Source: Varanus komodoensis
Lineage: Eukaryota > Chordata > Lepidosauria > Squamata > Varanidae
Reading direction: 5' to 3'
NCBI RefSeq assembly: GCF_004798865.1
Contig: NW_025336599.1
Location: 1,421,621 to 1,485,620, forward strand
Length of the DNA: 64,000 nucleotides
Shown here: positions 34,708 through 46,525 of the stretch, piece by piece
Position numbering within the stretch: position 1 is the first letter of the stretch
Layout of the letters: each line of letters starts with the position of its first letter
Position numbers and translations under genes: made by a program
The notes under the pieces: generated by a model
The model's database searches: none
What the model saw: only the letters and a program-made list of their open reading frames with translations
What the model was told of the DNA's origin: nothing

Positions 34708-35154
34708 AGTGAACAAGAAGAATCACCCGACTTGCGTATCCTGCTTTGTGGGTTTCTCTCAGCCACAGACCTTGCAGTTCCATCATGCAGGCTGCTCATG
34801 GCTTAGGTAAGCGGAAGCCAGGCGATTATTAAAAGCAAACAAAGGAGGACAGGAAGCGTATAACCTCTGACATATGCGTGGCCTACCAATGTCTTTCCTC
34901 TGACCTAGAGAGCCCTGCTGGCTTTAGTTTTGCAACTCTGCTCATTAAATTGGCAGAGGCCATGAGGTAGACAATCCTCAGAAACTTTGGGGACCGGGAT
35001 AACTTAACAGCTAGAGCAAGGAGGGGGTGCCCATGGATTTCCACAGAGCATCGAAGTACAACCTGCGTCATCCCTGCTTATTGTTGGTTAGGCCTGATGG
35101 GAGTTGGGGACCAGGCCCATGCCATAAATGGCCCGTTCCTTTAGCTCCCACAGC
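34708..35154. other. Unassigned sequence with a short shared block
   Basis: No gene. GGCCTGATGGGAGTTGGGG at 35,091-35,109 is the reverse complement of a block near 7,811-7,830. It probably derives from one dispersed repeat. Confidence 0.45.
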
Positions 35155-35415
35155 TCTTCCCACTGCACAAGTTGCTGTTCATTATCTCTGCACAATTCTC
35201 TGTACAAGCAGTTTTGCCCCCTGCAGTGCAAGTGAAATGCACAAGTTGTTATGCCAGAATTCCATGCAGCCCACTGCACGACTGCTTGCACAATGCATGC
35301 CCACCCTTGCACAAAAACAGCGTTAGTTGGGTTCTCCCATTGTGCATCTTTGGAACCCAGTGACCCCTGGTGCAATACCGCTTGCACTTATGCAGTAACG
35401 CAGTTTGACCTTGCT
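35155..35415. repeat. Cluster of direct and inverted GCACAA motifs
   Basis: GCACAAGTTGCTGTTC and GCACAAGTTGTTATGCC lie about 75 bp apart. TGTACAAGCAGTTTTGC is nearly the reverse complement of GCACGACTGCTTGCACA. Further TGCACAA words follow to 35,390. This looks like a decayed short element with internal symmetry. I do not recognise a family. Confidence 0.35.
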
Positions 35416-37265
35416 CTTGGCATTCGACATGTCTGGAGGGACCCCGATTCCTCTCCTGTGAGCAAGGTCCAAATCCGGGGCTTCCATTGGCACGTTTCAC
35501 TGCAGTCCACTCATGCCGTCTTCCGCAACTCAAGGTATGACCACATGACGTGGACTACAACTTCTTGCATTCCTGGCATGGGTAACTTTGGCAGGGGCAA
35601 ACCTGGGAATCCAAGCCTCAGTGAGCCTGCCAATCAACAGGAACCAGGATGGGCTGGCAGAAGGTTGAGCAGCCTCCTTCAAGTCCTGGCATGGTGCCCA
35701 GCTTTCTCACCAACAGCGCTTCCAGCAAGAGAGTTGAGATTTTGGGAGATAAACAAGATAGAAAGTGAGGAGTTGGAAGGTGACTCTGAATAGTTATAGA
35801 CAAAGTTGGTCAGACGGTGGGGAGACCAAAACCATGGGGGAGGCACTGTAGAAGAGGGGAAGGAGCGTGAATTCCTTCACTCAGCGAAGTGGCCACAGGC
35901 CAAATGGAGAAAGTAATTCCATAACATCTGGTGTCCCCTCCATTTAGCTGAGAAGCACCATAAACTACTCTGAAGGCAGAGTCCAGATTCTAGAAAAAAG
36001 CAAAAGAAGAGGGGAACATTTCCATTTGGAATCAGCCCTTCACATAGCCGAAAGGTCAGTGGGACTGTGATGTTGCTTTATGCAACTGGTAAACAGCTCA
36101 GCTGGAAAACACCACACATCACAGCAAAACCTGTGGTCCAAACACTTTGCATTTTGATCTGCTGGAAAGGACATTGCAGGGTATGGGGGGAACATGCTCA
36201 AGACCCAAAATCCAGTTTCAGTTTCTGATTATGAGAACAGTCCTAACTAATGTTAGCAGTGGAGACAGCCATTGCAGGCTTCACTTTGTGTCATGACAAA
36301 AAGCACAAGCAGGCAACCGCTATAGCAAAGGAGCGTCCTGGAAGGGAGAGTGGAAGAAGGGGGCGCAGGACCCTGTGGCACGCCCCAGCCCCCTGTGCAG
36401 GTATGGTCAGGAAGCCGTGTAATTGGACAGGATCACTGAAAACAAAGCTGCTACTTTAACATGCAGCTCCTCCTAGAAGGAGGGGGTGGGAATAGACACA
36501 GGCTGTGTTTCAGAGGCAAAGAGCAGCTAATAAAATCCACATCCAAGCAAGAGGTATGAATAATCTACCTGGTCTCTGATTCTAAATGGCTGCCAACATC
36601 GTTTTAATCTTAGGAATGGGCTTCCCCTTGTAATAGTGCTTTGAAGAATTACTCATAGCAGAAACTGTATGTTGTTCAAGTACATTTGGATACATGAATT
36701 AAAAGCACATTTTATTTGGGTTGCCGAGTCATCAATAAAAGTACAAGGCAGTTAAGCAAAACCTTCCCCCTGCTTTCTTTTCCTTTGAAGGAACTCATGA
36801 GTTACCACCAAAAATAGTCCCATGCATATATTCATGTGTTTTCCTAAGATATACCGAACATGCTCAAATACATTCAAAGCTAAGAAGGCTGCATTCGTTG
36901 CCCACACAGTCCACAGCTGCAGAGCATGAAAGATGAAGGTGAAGCGAGGTTTCTACGAAAAAGAAAATTGAATTCTCGTGAGACAAAGTGAAAAAGTGAC
37001 ATTGCTCGAGTCCAGCCCATGCTTAATTAAACATCTAAGTTTAATAAGCACCATCAGCAGAGAGCACTATTATCACTACTGCTCAGGGACAGGGGAAGGA
37101 GACTTTATTTGGAGATCCAGAGCCAAGGTTGATGGGGCCCTTGCGGGGGCGGGTGGGGTGTTTATAACGGAAGCATTCTGCTGTCCCGGATTGAAGCGGA
37201 AGGACTGGGTGTCTCTATGCATCTCCATCCGTCTCTTCGTCCTTCTATTTATCCGACGCTACTCA
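35416..37265. other. Unassigned sequence with AT-rich blocks
   Basis: No gene or named repeat recognised. About 36,590-36,775 is repeat-free and AT-rich (CATGAATTAAAAGCAC, GAGTCATCAATAAAAG). 37,020-37,080 contains GCTTAATTAAACATC. Both are weak candidates for conserved noncoding DNA. Confidence 0.4.
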
Positions 37266-37267
37266 TG

Positions 37268-37497
37268 AGCAGTGTGGTGTAGTGGCTATGAGTGCTGGGC
37301 TGGGGCTTGGGCAATTTGGATTCTAGTCCCCACTTGCCTATGCAGCCAGTTGTCTGGTCAAACCAGTTATAAATTCTCAGTCCAACCTGTCTCATGAGGC
37401 TGTTGTGGGCATAAGAACGAGATCAGGAGGAGAGGAATTATGTAAGCTGCTTTGAGTTTGTTGTAAGAAAAAAGTGGGATATAAATCTAATAAAAAA
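37268..37497 (+). mobile_element. tRNA-derived SINE
   Basis: The pol III A-box-like TGGTGTAGTGG is at the head. TTGGATTCTAGTCCCC stands at the B-box position. The body runs through TTCTCAGTCCAACCTGTC and CATGAGGCTGTTGTGGGC, and the tail GTGGGATATAAATCTAATAAA closes it. The order matches the copies at 50.31 and 62.31 kb. SINEs of this kind have no protein and borrow LINE enzymes for mobilisation. Confidence 0.85.
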
Positions 37498-38490
37498 CCA
37501 GATACTATTGCACTATTATGTCGATGCCTGATCATTTTGTAAGGTCAACCAGATTATGTTTATTTAGCTTGAACACGATTTGAGATTTGCCTCTTTCTAT
37601 GCAAGCAAATTCAACTAGAAGAATGGGGGTGGATAATTTTTCCTTTCATCCCACTACCTAGATGTAGGTGTACATTTCAAAGCCTTCAGTGATGTGATCT
37701 GGAAAATGAACAGCCTGGTAGGCTGTTAAAGATGAATAATGAAGCACTTTTTTCACTATCATCTGAGCCCAGAAAAAAATAAGAATGGGTGAGTGATTAG
37801 TTATGTTCACTTTTTGTGTGCGTATAACAAATCTGTCCTTTCTAAACCAAAACATGAACGAGAACAATGTTTCCTATCAAAATCCACAATATTCAAAAGG
37901 AAAGGAAAGGATTCACACAACTAACAGACAATTTTTTAAAAAATCACTTGCCTTGTGTAAGTTTGCACAAGTCCACATGGAAATGCCCACATGTATTAAA
38001 GTTCATAAAATAAAATAAAATGTGTCAAAGGATAAGTTTGATCTGATGTTGAGAAAGGATAGAACACCCTAATCCTTTTCTCAGAAAGGGCAGGATAATA
38101 ATCCAGGAAGAAGGGCAACATTTAGGTGTGCAGACTGGCCCGTCACTAGAAAGAAAGGGCCAATTGTTCACGTCACACAAAAGGACAGTATAAACCTGGC
38201 CACAAAACATGTTTAGCAGTAAAAGATGGAAGGAGTGGTGCTGTGGGCCCCAGAAAACATCCAAGGCACCACAAAATACTTCAGATTCCCAGGCCCAAGG
38301 TCAGAGCTCCAATTTGGGAGCGTGGAATCTGTGATCTAGCCCACTTCCCCCCTGCCCTCACAGCTGCTGTGGAAAGAGCCAGCTGCACCTGTGGAGTCCG
38401 GGAGGCATCGCTGGAGAGGCAGAAGAGAGGGTTGCATTGGCTGGCAGGGGAAACACTTCAGAAGGACAGGGCGTGAGTTAGACTGAGGGC
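37498..38490. other. Unassigned noncoding sequence
   Basis: No gene. 37,780-38,020 is AT-rich with GTTTGCACAAGTCCACATGG and CATGTATTAAAG words that faintly recall the TGCACA family. Confidence 0.4.
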
Positions 38491-38492
38491 TC

Positions 38493-38535
<43 letters not shown>
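38491..38535. repeat. (CCAG)n microsatellite
   Basis: About eleven tandem CCAG/CAGC units. Confidence 0.95.
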
Positions 38536-38845
38536 CTCCCCGCCACCCCAAATGTCTTTGCCGGATAGGCAGAATGAAAGTCGAACGAAAATGCAGGGCA
38601 TAAGGACAGTTGGAAGAAGTGCAGTTATTTATCTGCCATCTATCTTCTACACGTCCTCTTCTGTCGCTCCTCCAGTCCAGCACAGGACATGTTTAAACAT
38701 CTCTCCTTGGGGACTTGCAGTCATCAGAGAAGAACTGCATCTTAACTGCCGTTACAACAACTTTCTTAGCACCTAACAACCATGGCACGTCTGATGAGAA
38801 GGTGAGAAAGGTTTCCTGGTGCTGGGTTATGGCATTCAGGCAATG

Positions 38846-38862
38846 GCGCGCGTGCGCTCTCG

Positions 38863-38954
<92 letters not shown>
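38846..38954. repeat. Compound CG-rich/(CT)n/(TA)n/(GT)n repeat
   Basis: A short GCGCGCGTGCGC prefix leads to about 46 bp of CT, about 11 bp of TA and about 30 bp of GT. It parallels the CT-to-GT locus at 17.7 kb. Purine-pyrimidine alternation in both flanks gives Z-DNA potential, and the CT core is a mirror tract. Confidence 0.95.
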
Positions 38955-38956
<2 letters not shown>

Positions 38957-39329
38957 TATATGAATGAAATCAAGTAATTTCTGGAGCAAAGGTAGGGAGC
39001 AGAGGCCTTCTAGCCCATAGGCAATTGGGACTGTAAATGCTATGAAGTCTGGGGTAAATATTTTTCTTAAGGGACTTGGCTCTAAATCCCCTATCAATTT
39101 TGAGAAGTAATAAATCAGGACTTAATATCTTTTACCACAAGATGAAACATTTGATTGGTGAACTGCTTTATTCTGAACTAAAAGTGTGGTGTATATGCCA
39201 TGTAATCATAGGTAGAAAAGAAATCCGCAGCAAAAATGCCACTTTCCCAAGCATAAAGCACTGATTTCTTCCTCTGTCACCCTGTTGTTACAATGGATTC
39301 AATGTTGTGTCACTTTTTTACAAGCTTTG
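38955..39329. other. Unassigned noncoding sequence
   Basis: Nothing recognised. Confidence 0.5.
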
Positions 39330-39720
39330 ACGAGAGAACAAGGTATCTGAATTATCATGACAGATATTTCTGACCTTTTCAGTATTCCGATTCACTGTCA
39401 GATCCACCTCTTCATTCCAGGTTACCGTAGGCTGAGGTGGTGGAAGAGGGAATGCAAATTGCCAGCAAATCAAATTACAGAACATTAATAAGGTCAAAGA
39501 AGTATGGCTTATTATCATCTTTCATGGAATACATGAAGCATGAAAGCTTCAACATTTTGCTCTCCTGACAATAATTATGAAAATACTTTTTTCAGAGTAA
39601 CTTATTCTTATTGCAGTGCCAAATTCAAAAGGACTTTATAAAATTTACAGTCAAGCAAATTAATCTGATGTTTCCCCTTTAAAAGGACACAAAGTACTTA
39701 GATTAACTGAAGCCAGTGTT
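39330..39720. promoter_or_regulatory. Candidate conserved noncoding block
   Basis: Repeat-free and AT-rich, with TGAATTATCATGACAG, GACAATAATTATGAAAATAC and GCAAATTAATCTGATG. Lack of decay-type repeats and clustered homeodomain-like words suggest an enhancer. The basis is composition only. Confidence 0.25.
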
Positions 39721-40194
39721 TCCTTGTCCTGTTGTTGTTTTGCTTTTTTCATTTTTTTTCTGCCTAGGCCACATATTTTTTCTGGATTAAAGATGGAAGC
39801 ATACTGTCTTTGATTCTCTCTCTCTCTCCCTCTGGATCTTCTCAGCTATGGTCCGGAATGATTGCTCTTATTCTGAAGCAATGCTGTGCTTTGGAATGCC
39901 TGAAAACGTGCCAGGTACAGCACAAGCTTTACCAGAAAATCTCAGGGCATCTTGCCCACATAATTGTTAAGAAAGGATAGATCAATTCTAGACTAACTTT
40001 CCCTGCTCTAAAGAACATATTCTTTCAGTAAGGAGATTCCTGGATACATCCAACATAGCTGGCTATTGGGGGTGGGGGGGGAATGGGAATTTCAACCTCT
40101 CTTGGATCATGTTTGTGTGTCTTGGTATATGGCTTTAGAACAAACTCTTATACAAACTAACTTATAACCATGAACTTGTCATTTTAATGAATAT
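39721..40194. other. Unassigned noncoding sequence
   Basis: Nothing recognised apart from a short TC run near 39,815 and a G run near 40,070-40,080. Confidence 0.5.
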
Positions 40195-40238
40195 TACCTT
40201 GGAATAGTCTGATGCGCAGCCCAGACTATTCCAAGGTA
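40195..40238. repeat. Perfect 17-bp hairpin
   Basis: TACCTTGGAATAGTCTG (40,195-40,211) and its exact reverse complement (40,222-40,238) flank the 10-nt loop ATGCGCAGCC. The symmetry does not extend outward. It is too short for a typical microRNA precursor and resembles no repeat that I know. Confidence 0.9.
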
Positions 40239-40402
40239 TTCTTTATTATATGTAAAGAATATAATAATAAATTGCAGGGAAGTGAGGGTTTTACTTGGAA
40301 GTAGAATGAGAGCAGCAAGTCCTTCTCTGCCTCTGCACCTGTATTCAGATGTAATTGCTAATGAGGAAAGCCATGTGGCTTGCTCCATGGAAGGGGGTCT
40401 AC
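40239..40402. other. Unassigned noncoding sequence
   Basis: Nothing recognised between the hairpin and the CR1. Confidence 0.5.
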
Positions 40403-41523
40403 CCTTCTGTGCCACAAGACAGCCTAATGAATAAAATAGCAAAACGTGGGCTTGACAGAACTACTACTAGATGGATCCACAACTGGTTTCAAAAGAGGTC
40501 ACAGAGAGTCAATGGTAGTTTATCAATCCTGAGAGAAGTTACTAGTGAGGTATCACAGGGCTCATTCCTGGAACCGGTGCTCTTCAACATCTTTATTGAT
40601 GATCTGGATAAGGAGATGCAGGGAAAGAGAAGTAAATTTGCAGGTGATGCTAAACTAGATGGAATAGCTAACACCCCGGGAAACAAAAAGAAGATCCAGA
40701 GAGACCTAGACAAGCCTGAATGCTAGGCAGAAAACAACAGAATGAAATTCAACAGGGAGAAATGCCAAGTTCTCCACCTAGGCAAAAAGAATCAACTGCA
40801 TCATTACAAGATGGGAAATACTTGGCTCAACAGCACTGAAAAAGAAAAAGACCTTGGAGTTGTTGTAGGCCACAAGCTGAGTATGAGCCAGCAGTGTGAC
40901 ACAGCCACCAAAAGGGCAAGCACTACTTTGGGATGCATAAATAGAGGCATCACTTCCAGAAATAGAGAAGTACTCATGGCCTCTACTCTGCATTAGTCAG
41001 ACTTCATCTGGAGTACAGGGTTCAGTTTGGGGAACCCAAAAAGGATGCAGATAATCTGCAGAGGGTTCAGAGGAGGGCAACAAAGATGACACAGGGCCTA
41101 GAAAATAAGTCTTATGATGGGAGGCTGTAAGAATTGGGCCTGCTCAGCCTTGACAAAAGACAACTACAAGGTGACAGGATGGCCCTCTGCAAGTACCTCA
41201 AAGGCTGCCACAAGGTAGAAGGAAAATACCTCTTCTCATTCATTCCAGATTGTAGGACACAGAACAATGAACTTAAGATACAGTATATCAGGTGCAGGTT
41301 AGACTCAAGGAAGAATTTCCTGACTCTCAGAGCAATAAGACAGTGGAACCAGCTGCCAAGAGAGGTGGTGTGCTCTTCCCCACTAGATGCATTCAAGAAG
41401 CAATTGGACAGTTATCTGATCAAGATGGTGTAACTGGCATCCTGCATCAACAGGGGGTGGGACTTGATGGCCTTCCTGGCCCCATTTGACCCAGCTGTTC
41501 TGTTAATCTGTGAATCTATATGT
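40403..41523 (+). mobile_element. Decayed CR1 LINE 3' part
   Basis: The plus-strand translation begins VPQDSLMNKIAKRGLDRTTT and continues RWIHNWFQKRSQRVNGSLSI, EVSQGSFLEPVLFNIFIDDL, then SKFAGDAKLDG, KCQVLHLGKKNQLHHYKMGN, EKDLGVVVGHKLSMSQQCDT and [18 protein letters not shown]. The FADD catalytic motif reads FAGD, with glycine codon at 40,643-40,645. An in-frame TAG follows DKPEC near 40,724 and further breaks follow the TLH near 40,996. The 3' end has CATCCTGCATCAACAGGGG, GACTTGATGGCCTTCCTGG and GTGAATCTATATG. It is clearly older than the 9-12 kb copy. Confidence 0.93.
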
Positions 41524-43138
41524 TACATTGCTCTGTCTAGCACCTAAATTTCATGTTTCATGCAAACATGTGCAATGTTTGGAGTGGAGGAATGGTTGGC
41601 AAGGAAGGCACATCCTTTACCACTCTGCCCTCTCCAGAAACTCTGCCCCCCACCATTGATCGAGAGAGTAAAAGATTTGCCCCAGAAAACCTTGCACCCA
41701 GCGTGCAAATGCCAATGACTGCTTTAGGTGACAAGCCAGATTCTCAGTCTCGTTATTAACCAATGCTCATTGACCAATACTGAGCTATGTTGACTAATAA
41801 TAAGCTAAGTAGAACAGGAAAATAAGCCATATCTGAAAGTGTCATGTCTTAAGTGGGTGCTGGCCCTCATTTGAAGCCCAGCCTGCATTTCCATGTGCCC
41901 AATAACCTAATGGAACAGGAAAAGGTGGCATTCTTGCAAAAGTGTTCTTTCCCCTGTCAGCCAAGTCCCTTGCTAGAGGAAGAAATTGTTACTGGTTCAG
42001 GATGTCTCCTCAGTAGGAGGTAATAACTGGAGACCATCTTGGAATGGTGAACGTGACTCATCTATGCTGTTCACCCTGTAACGTCTGGGGTATGGGTGAC
42101 AAGCTATCAAGATTGGAGCACCACAACCAGGGAACAGGTGCCAGGTAGGTCCTGCAATGGGGGGTGGGGGTGGGAGAGAAGCAAGGGGGTTAAAGTTTGT
42201 TTAATAGTCCAGGGTCAAACCCAGGCAGACGACAAGGTTCAGGCATGCATCCCATTTAATAACTCACCGTCCAAGGTCACAATCTAAAGCAGGCAAGGCT
42301 GGGGAGGGAGGATGCAGGTACCTGGGGAGAAAGGGTCAGCTGGAAACAAGGACGGATGCAGAAACAGACTGGGGCAAGGCAGGGTACGGGCAAAGCCAGA
42401 ATCCAGGTGAGGAACTGTAGAGGGCCAGATACAGGGGAGTCGCAGGGGGCGCTTGTGTTGCTGCGGCAGTGCAGGGAGGTCTGTTCTGCCGGCCTCTGGG
42501 GCCTCTGCCTGCACTGCAGAGCTGCCCCTCATCTGTTCCTGCAGGGCTGCTCAGGCCCCAGTCCTGAGCACCTGCACACGTGACACGCGCAGGATTGAGA
42601 AGGAGGGAGGGAGGGAGGGAGGGAGGGAGAAGGAGCCTGAAGCACAGAGACTGGCATTCTCCTGGCATTTGTTGTCTGCCTGGCATTAGGTTTGCGGCCT
42701 GCGTGCCCTCAAGGTGCGCCTTTGCACGGGGCAGCTTCTGCGGCTGCCCCACCCTTGGAGCACCATGCTCTGCCGCACTGGGCTTCCCTTTTCATCTGGC
42801 CTTGAGCCCTTGGCACTCTGCTTCCCAGCCCCTCTTCTCTGTTCCTGCAGCTTCCCAAGATCCCTCTTGGCTTCCATCTCAGAGATTAGATAAGAGCGAG
42901 GAAGCCTCTTCCCTCCCCTTGAAATCCTCCCATTTTGGGTTCCCACCCCCTTGACAGTGTGGGTACATCTTTCACTTCCCCCTCCTCCTCCAACTCCGAA
43001 TCTGTTCCATGACTTCTTGAGGTGCACAGGGAAGTGGGGCCCAAGCCCTACCCTGGACATTCTTATGCTGGTTGCTTTTTTTTAACCCTTTGCTGTACTT
43101 GTGTATTATTTCTGCTTCTCCTTCTGCTAACTCTTCTT
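41524..43138. other. Unassigned sequence with a (GGGA)n repeat
   Basis: No gene recognised. A GGGA microsatellite lies near 42,602-42,631. GC-rich frames at 42,300-43,060 look accidental. Confidence 0.45.
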
Positions 43139-43139
43139 C

Positions 43140-43205
43140 ATTAATTTATTTTATTTCTATACCACCCAAACTGGCTGGATGGTTTACAACAATATAAGTA
43201 ATATG
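43140..43205 (-). mobile_element. Old L2-type 3' tail, minus strand
   Basis: TTAATTTATTTTATTTCTAT then ACCACCCAAACTGGCTGG and TGGTTTACAACAATATAAG form the reverse of a LINE tail of the type giving ...GGGTGGTATAGAAATAAA. Only the last 65 bp or so are left. Confidence 0.6.
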
Positions 43206-43609
43206 GGTTCCCTGCCCAAGTCATACTGCCAACCCTAAGCTTTCAGAGAAAGACTTCAGGAAAGTCTCACTCCCTGGAGAAGCAGCAAGCTCCAAACAGC
43301 AGAGTTACACTGTTCATTTACAAAGCTATCTTTTCACCCCTATCCTCCAGGATAAGCTAAGTCAAAAAGTCTCTAAAAATATATTTACAGTCAGTTAAAA
43401 ATCATCCCTTTAAGCCTCCTGAAGACACCTGAGCCCTTCTCCAACTTGGCCCCTCTTCCTTCTCCTGTGCTTTCCACTCCACTCCATCTCCCCAAACCTT
43501 GGCAGATGCACAGAAGAAAGCTGGAAAGAGCACTGGGCTTGAAGGTAATGGAGACAGTTGTCAGCTTTAACAGCAAAGCCCCCATGCGCTGAAGGAAGCA
43601 GAAAGCAGC
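43206..43609. other. Unassigned noncoding sequence
   Basis: Nothing recognised. Confidence 0.5.
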
Positions 43610-44030
43610 TCTACATATATCTATAGCATTAAATGGAGTGACTTCTCGTGGGTCCAGATTTCTCCATTAAGCAGACTACATATTTTTATAAAGGCATATT
43701 CAATTTTTATTAGCAGAACTCATCCAAGCCCAGCCGAGAGTTCAGACTGCCTTCCCAGCAGCTATGTATGTTAAATGCATTGGACATTTTGCCATCTTAA
43801 CATCTAAAAAGGATGTGCTGATACATCTTTTACAGCTTGATCAAAGTCTTTGTGATTAATATTTGTTAAAACATTGTCAGAGGGTGTTTGGCTGAAATTT
43901 AATAACAGCCCCAAGTAATCAATATATAATCTCATTGTGAATTTCAAAGCTATAAAGTTTAATGCTACCCGCTGTAGAACATTAACCGAAAGGAAGGCAC
44001 TGTAGAATTGCACTGTCTGTTCTGAGTGTT
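43610..44030. promoter_or_regulatory. Candidate conserved noncoding block
   Basis: A 400-bp repeat-free AT-rich block contains TTGATCAAAGTCTTTG (TCF/LEF-like ATCAAAG), GTGATTAATATTTG, CCAAGTAATCAATATATAA and AAAGTTTAATGC. It looks like a strongly constrained enhancer. No alignment supports it here. Confidence 0.3.
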
Positions 44031-46454
44031 CTGGGGGCTTCTCTGGTCCTACCTTTCTTCTAAAGCATGTTTCTTCTTAGGATAAGCAACCAGGGCAAGG
44101 TGCCCATCCTGCTCCTTTTTGTAGACGGTCTCTGAAAGATCAGCCCAAGTTGTGTGAGGCGGGCCAGTTCGCAACCCACCCATCACTTGGCCCATGTCTC
44201 TCTAGCTGGCAAGGCCAGCTGAAGCAAATATGATTTGCAGGAATATAGTCGTGCTGCTTGAAGGGAGCAGCAGCTGTACCCAGACCAAACTGCTGACCCA
44301 TGGAGTCCCAGGGGCTGCTTCTTGTCTGCCAGCTCCTAAACAGTCTCATTACTGGCAAAGTTTACTGCTGACTGCCTCTTCCAAGCCTCACACTCTGCTC
44401 TTCCCCATGCAGAACATCAGCAGTAGGTATGTCCTGTGTTGGGAAAATTTAGATAAATCCTGGCAGAAAAACATTGCTTGTATGTGTCTCTGTGTTATAA
44501 AATCAAACCTGCACCTCTTTCTCACAAAGCACCACCTTTCCAAGCCAGGTCACTGTTTAATGTTGCTGTTGCCTTAAGAAGATGGCTTTCTTAGCTGGAC
44601 TGAGAAGCCTCCCTAATGCCTGTGTTCCGATCAGCTGTAGAAAAGCTGAGATGATGCTGTTTGTTTGTTTCTGAATGGGGCCACCTAAACAGAGGCAAGC
44701 TCCTGCTGAGCATAGCTGCCAAACCAGACTTCCTGGAGGGCTCCTCCATCAGACACGTTTGCATGTTTGAACAGGCAGACGGGCCGACCTGAACTGTCAA
44801 GAATTTGCTAGACTGACCTATCGATACAGCAATCAGGAGTGCGTTCCATCCCATTGTTACCAGTACGTCTGATCTGTTTGGAACATCATGCCATGCCTAA
44901 AGACACCCAGATGCTCTTGTACTACGATTATCTGGAAACTTAACACTCTGGGTTGGTGTATGTGACTGGCAGGTTATAAAAGCATCTGTACATGGGCTGC
45001 GGTTTTGCAGTTGAGTTTACCTCTGCCTGGTAACGCATTATCGGTAGTCAACTGCAGGTACTGGGGCACCGGACAATAGAGCAGCAGAGGTTCAAACGTT
45101 TGATCTTTCCCACGAATCTGAGTTTTTATTTCCCCCTCACAAACTGAAAACTTAAATTCTGTCACCTGCAAGCCTACACGTTGTCCAAGTCCACCAATCA
45201 ATACAAAAAGACAGTGAGCTTTTCATTTCTTCACTCCATACGCTTGCATTCTCATGAAATCGACTACACACCCCCCGTGTGTGAGAGTTTGAAGAAAATT
45301 TATGTGGGTCACTTAGTGCTGCAGCTAGGGAGATACTTGGTGGTGCCTGACTAAGAATGTCTTACTTTCTATTGTTAGAACGGTTGTTCTTTTTTCTGGG
45401 GGGGGGGGGGGGTGGGGTCTGTTTTTGGTTGTTTTTCCGGATGGCTAACACTGCCAAATACTCTACATGGCAGGTACTCACACCTGCGCCTCTCTTCTTC
45501 ATTCAGTCAGTTTGCCACCCAGATTGCATGGACAGGTGGGTCGGTTCAGCCACTTGCTAAATGGGCCTCACTTTCTCACTGCTGTCTGTGGATGGGTCCT
45601 TTCTAAGCAACTACTGTCGAGAGCGACCGCTCGCATTCACAGCGGCGGGAAGCAAGGGCGCTTTCGGCGTCCGCTCCCTCCCAGTCGCCTGATCACATGC
45701 TGGCACTTAAGCAAGGCTGATGCAGCTGCAGGAGCAGACGCTTATTGAACTTTCGATTCCTGACCTCAGCTAACCATTTGAAACTGGCTGTAAATTGTCC
45801 CTTTCGAGCCTTAACACACAGGATGTTGCTACTTGGAGGCAGGAAAAAACGCACAGGCTGCAGTTTTCAGCAATACATTCTCAGAAAAAAAAAAAAAGAG
45901 TCAATTTCAGCTTTTGGCAGCCCTGAAGGAATCCAGATGACTTTAAATGTAATAGCTCAGAATAAGGAACATAGATTTTTTTAAGGGTGTTTTTTAGTAA
46001 TCCAGAAGGGGATGACTAGAAAAAGACTTAATGGTGCACTTCCTTCCTTTTACCACCACCAATAATGAAGACAGGGTTAGGGCTAAGGCTAGTTGTTCTT
46101 GCTTTAAAGTTAATTTGTGGCCTGGAATGCAGAACAACACAGTGAAAAATTAAAACAAGCTGATGCTGGGATGAATGGAACGTCGGAATTGGTGTAAATG
46201 TTGAAGGTTCTGCTGGAAAGCAGTCTTGGAATGAAAGCATTCCCTTTTCTGCCTTTATATTGCTCTCTTTGGAACTAAGTTTTATGTACACAAGTGTGCA
46301 TATGCAAACACACACATTTCTTCAGCCCTAAAAGTGGCAAAATGATTTCATGAGAAGGAGAAAATAGGTGATGTTATATGGAGCTTCAAGAGTTGGGAAT
46401 TTTGCAACCAAAAATAAATAAAAATAAAAATAGAAAGAGCAGGCTTGGAAATAG
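44031..46454. other. Unassigned noncoding sequence
   Basis: No gene recognised in 2.4 kb. A 15-G run occurs at 45,398-45,412, and 45,600-45,720 is locally CpG-rich (GAGCGACCGCTCGC). Neither has a recognisable exon next to it. Confidence 0.42.
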
Positions 46455-46525
46455 ATTATTTTATTTTATTTTATTGTATTGTATTGTATTGTATCCTGCC
46501 CTTTGCAGTGCCTCAGGTTTCTGGT
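46455..46525 (-). mobile_element. Probable LINE/SINE tail with pentamer repeat
   Basis: TTTTA units change to TTGTA units and are followed by TCCTGCCCTTTGCAGTGCC. This is the reverse order of a '...GGGCAGGATA(CAATA)n(AAAAT)n' tail. The family is not determined. Confidence 0.5.

Noticed and set aside
38491-38535. CRISPR-like short repeats
   Set aside because: Uniform CCAG units with no spacers. It is a microsatellite in a vertebrate genome.
40195-40238. microRNA precursor
   Set aside because: A 17-bp stem is shorter than the usual precursor stem and the pairing does not extend outward.
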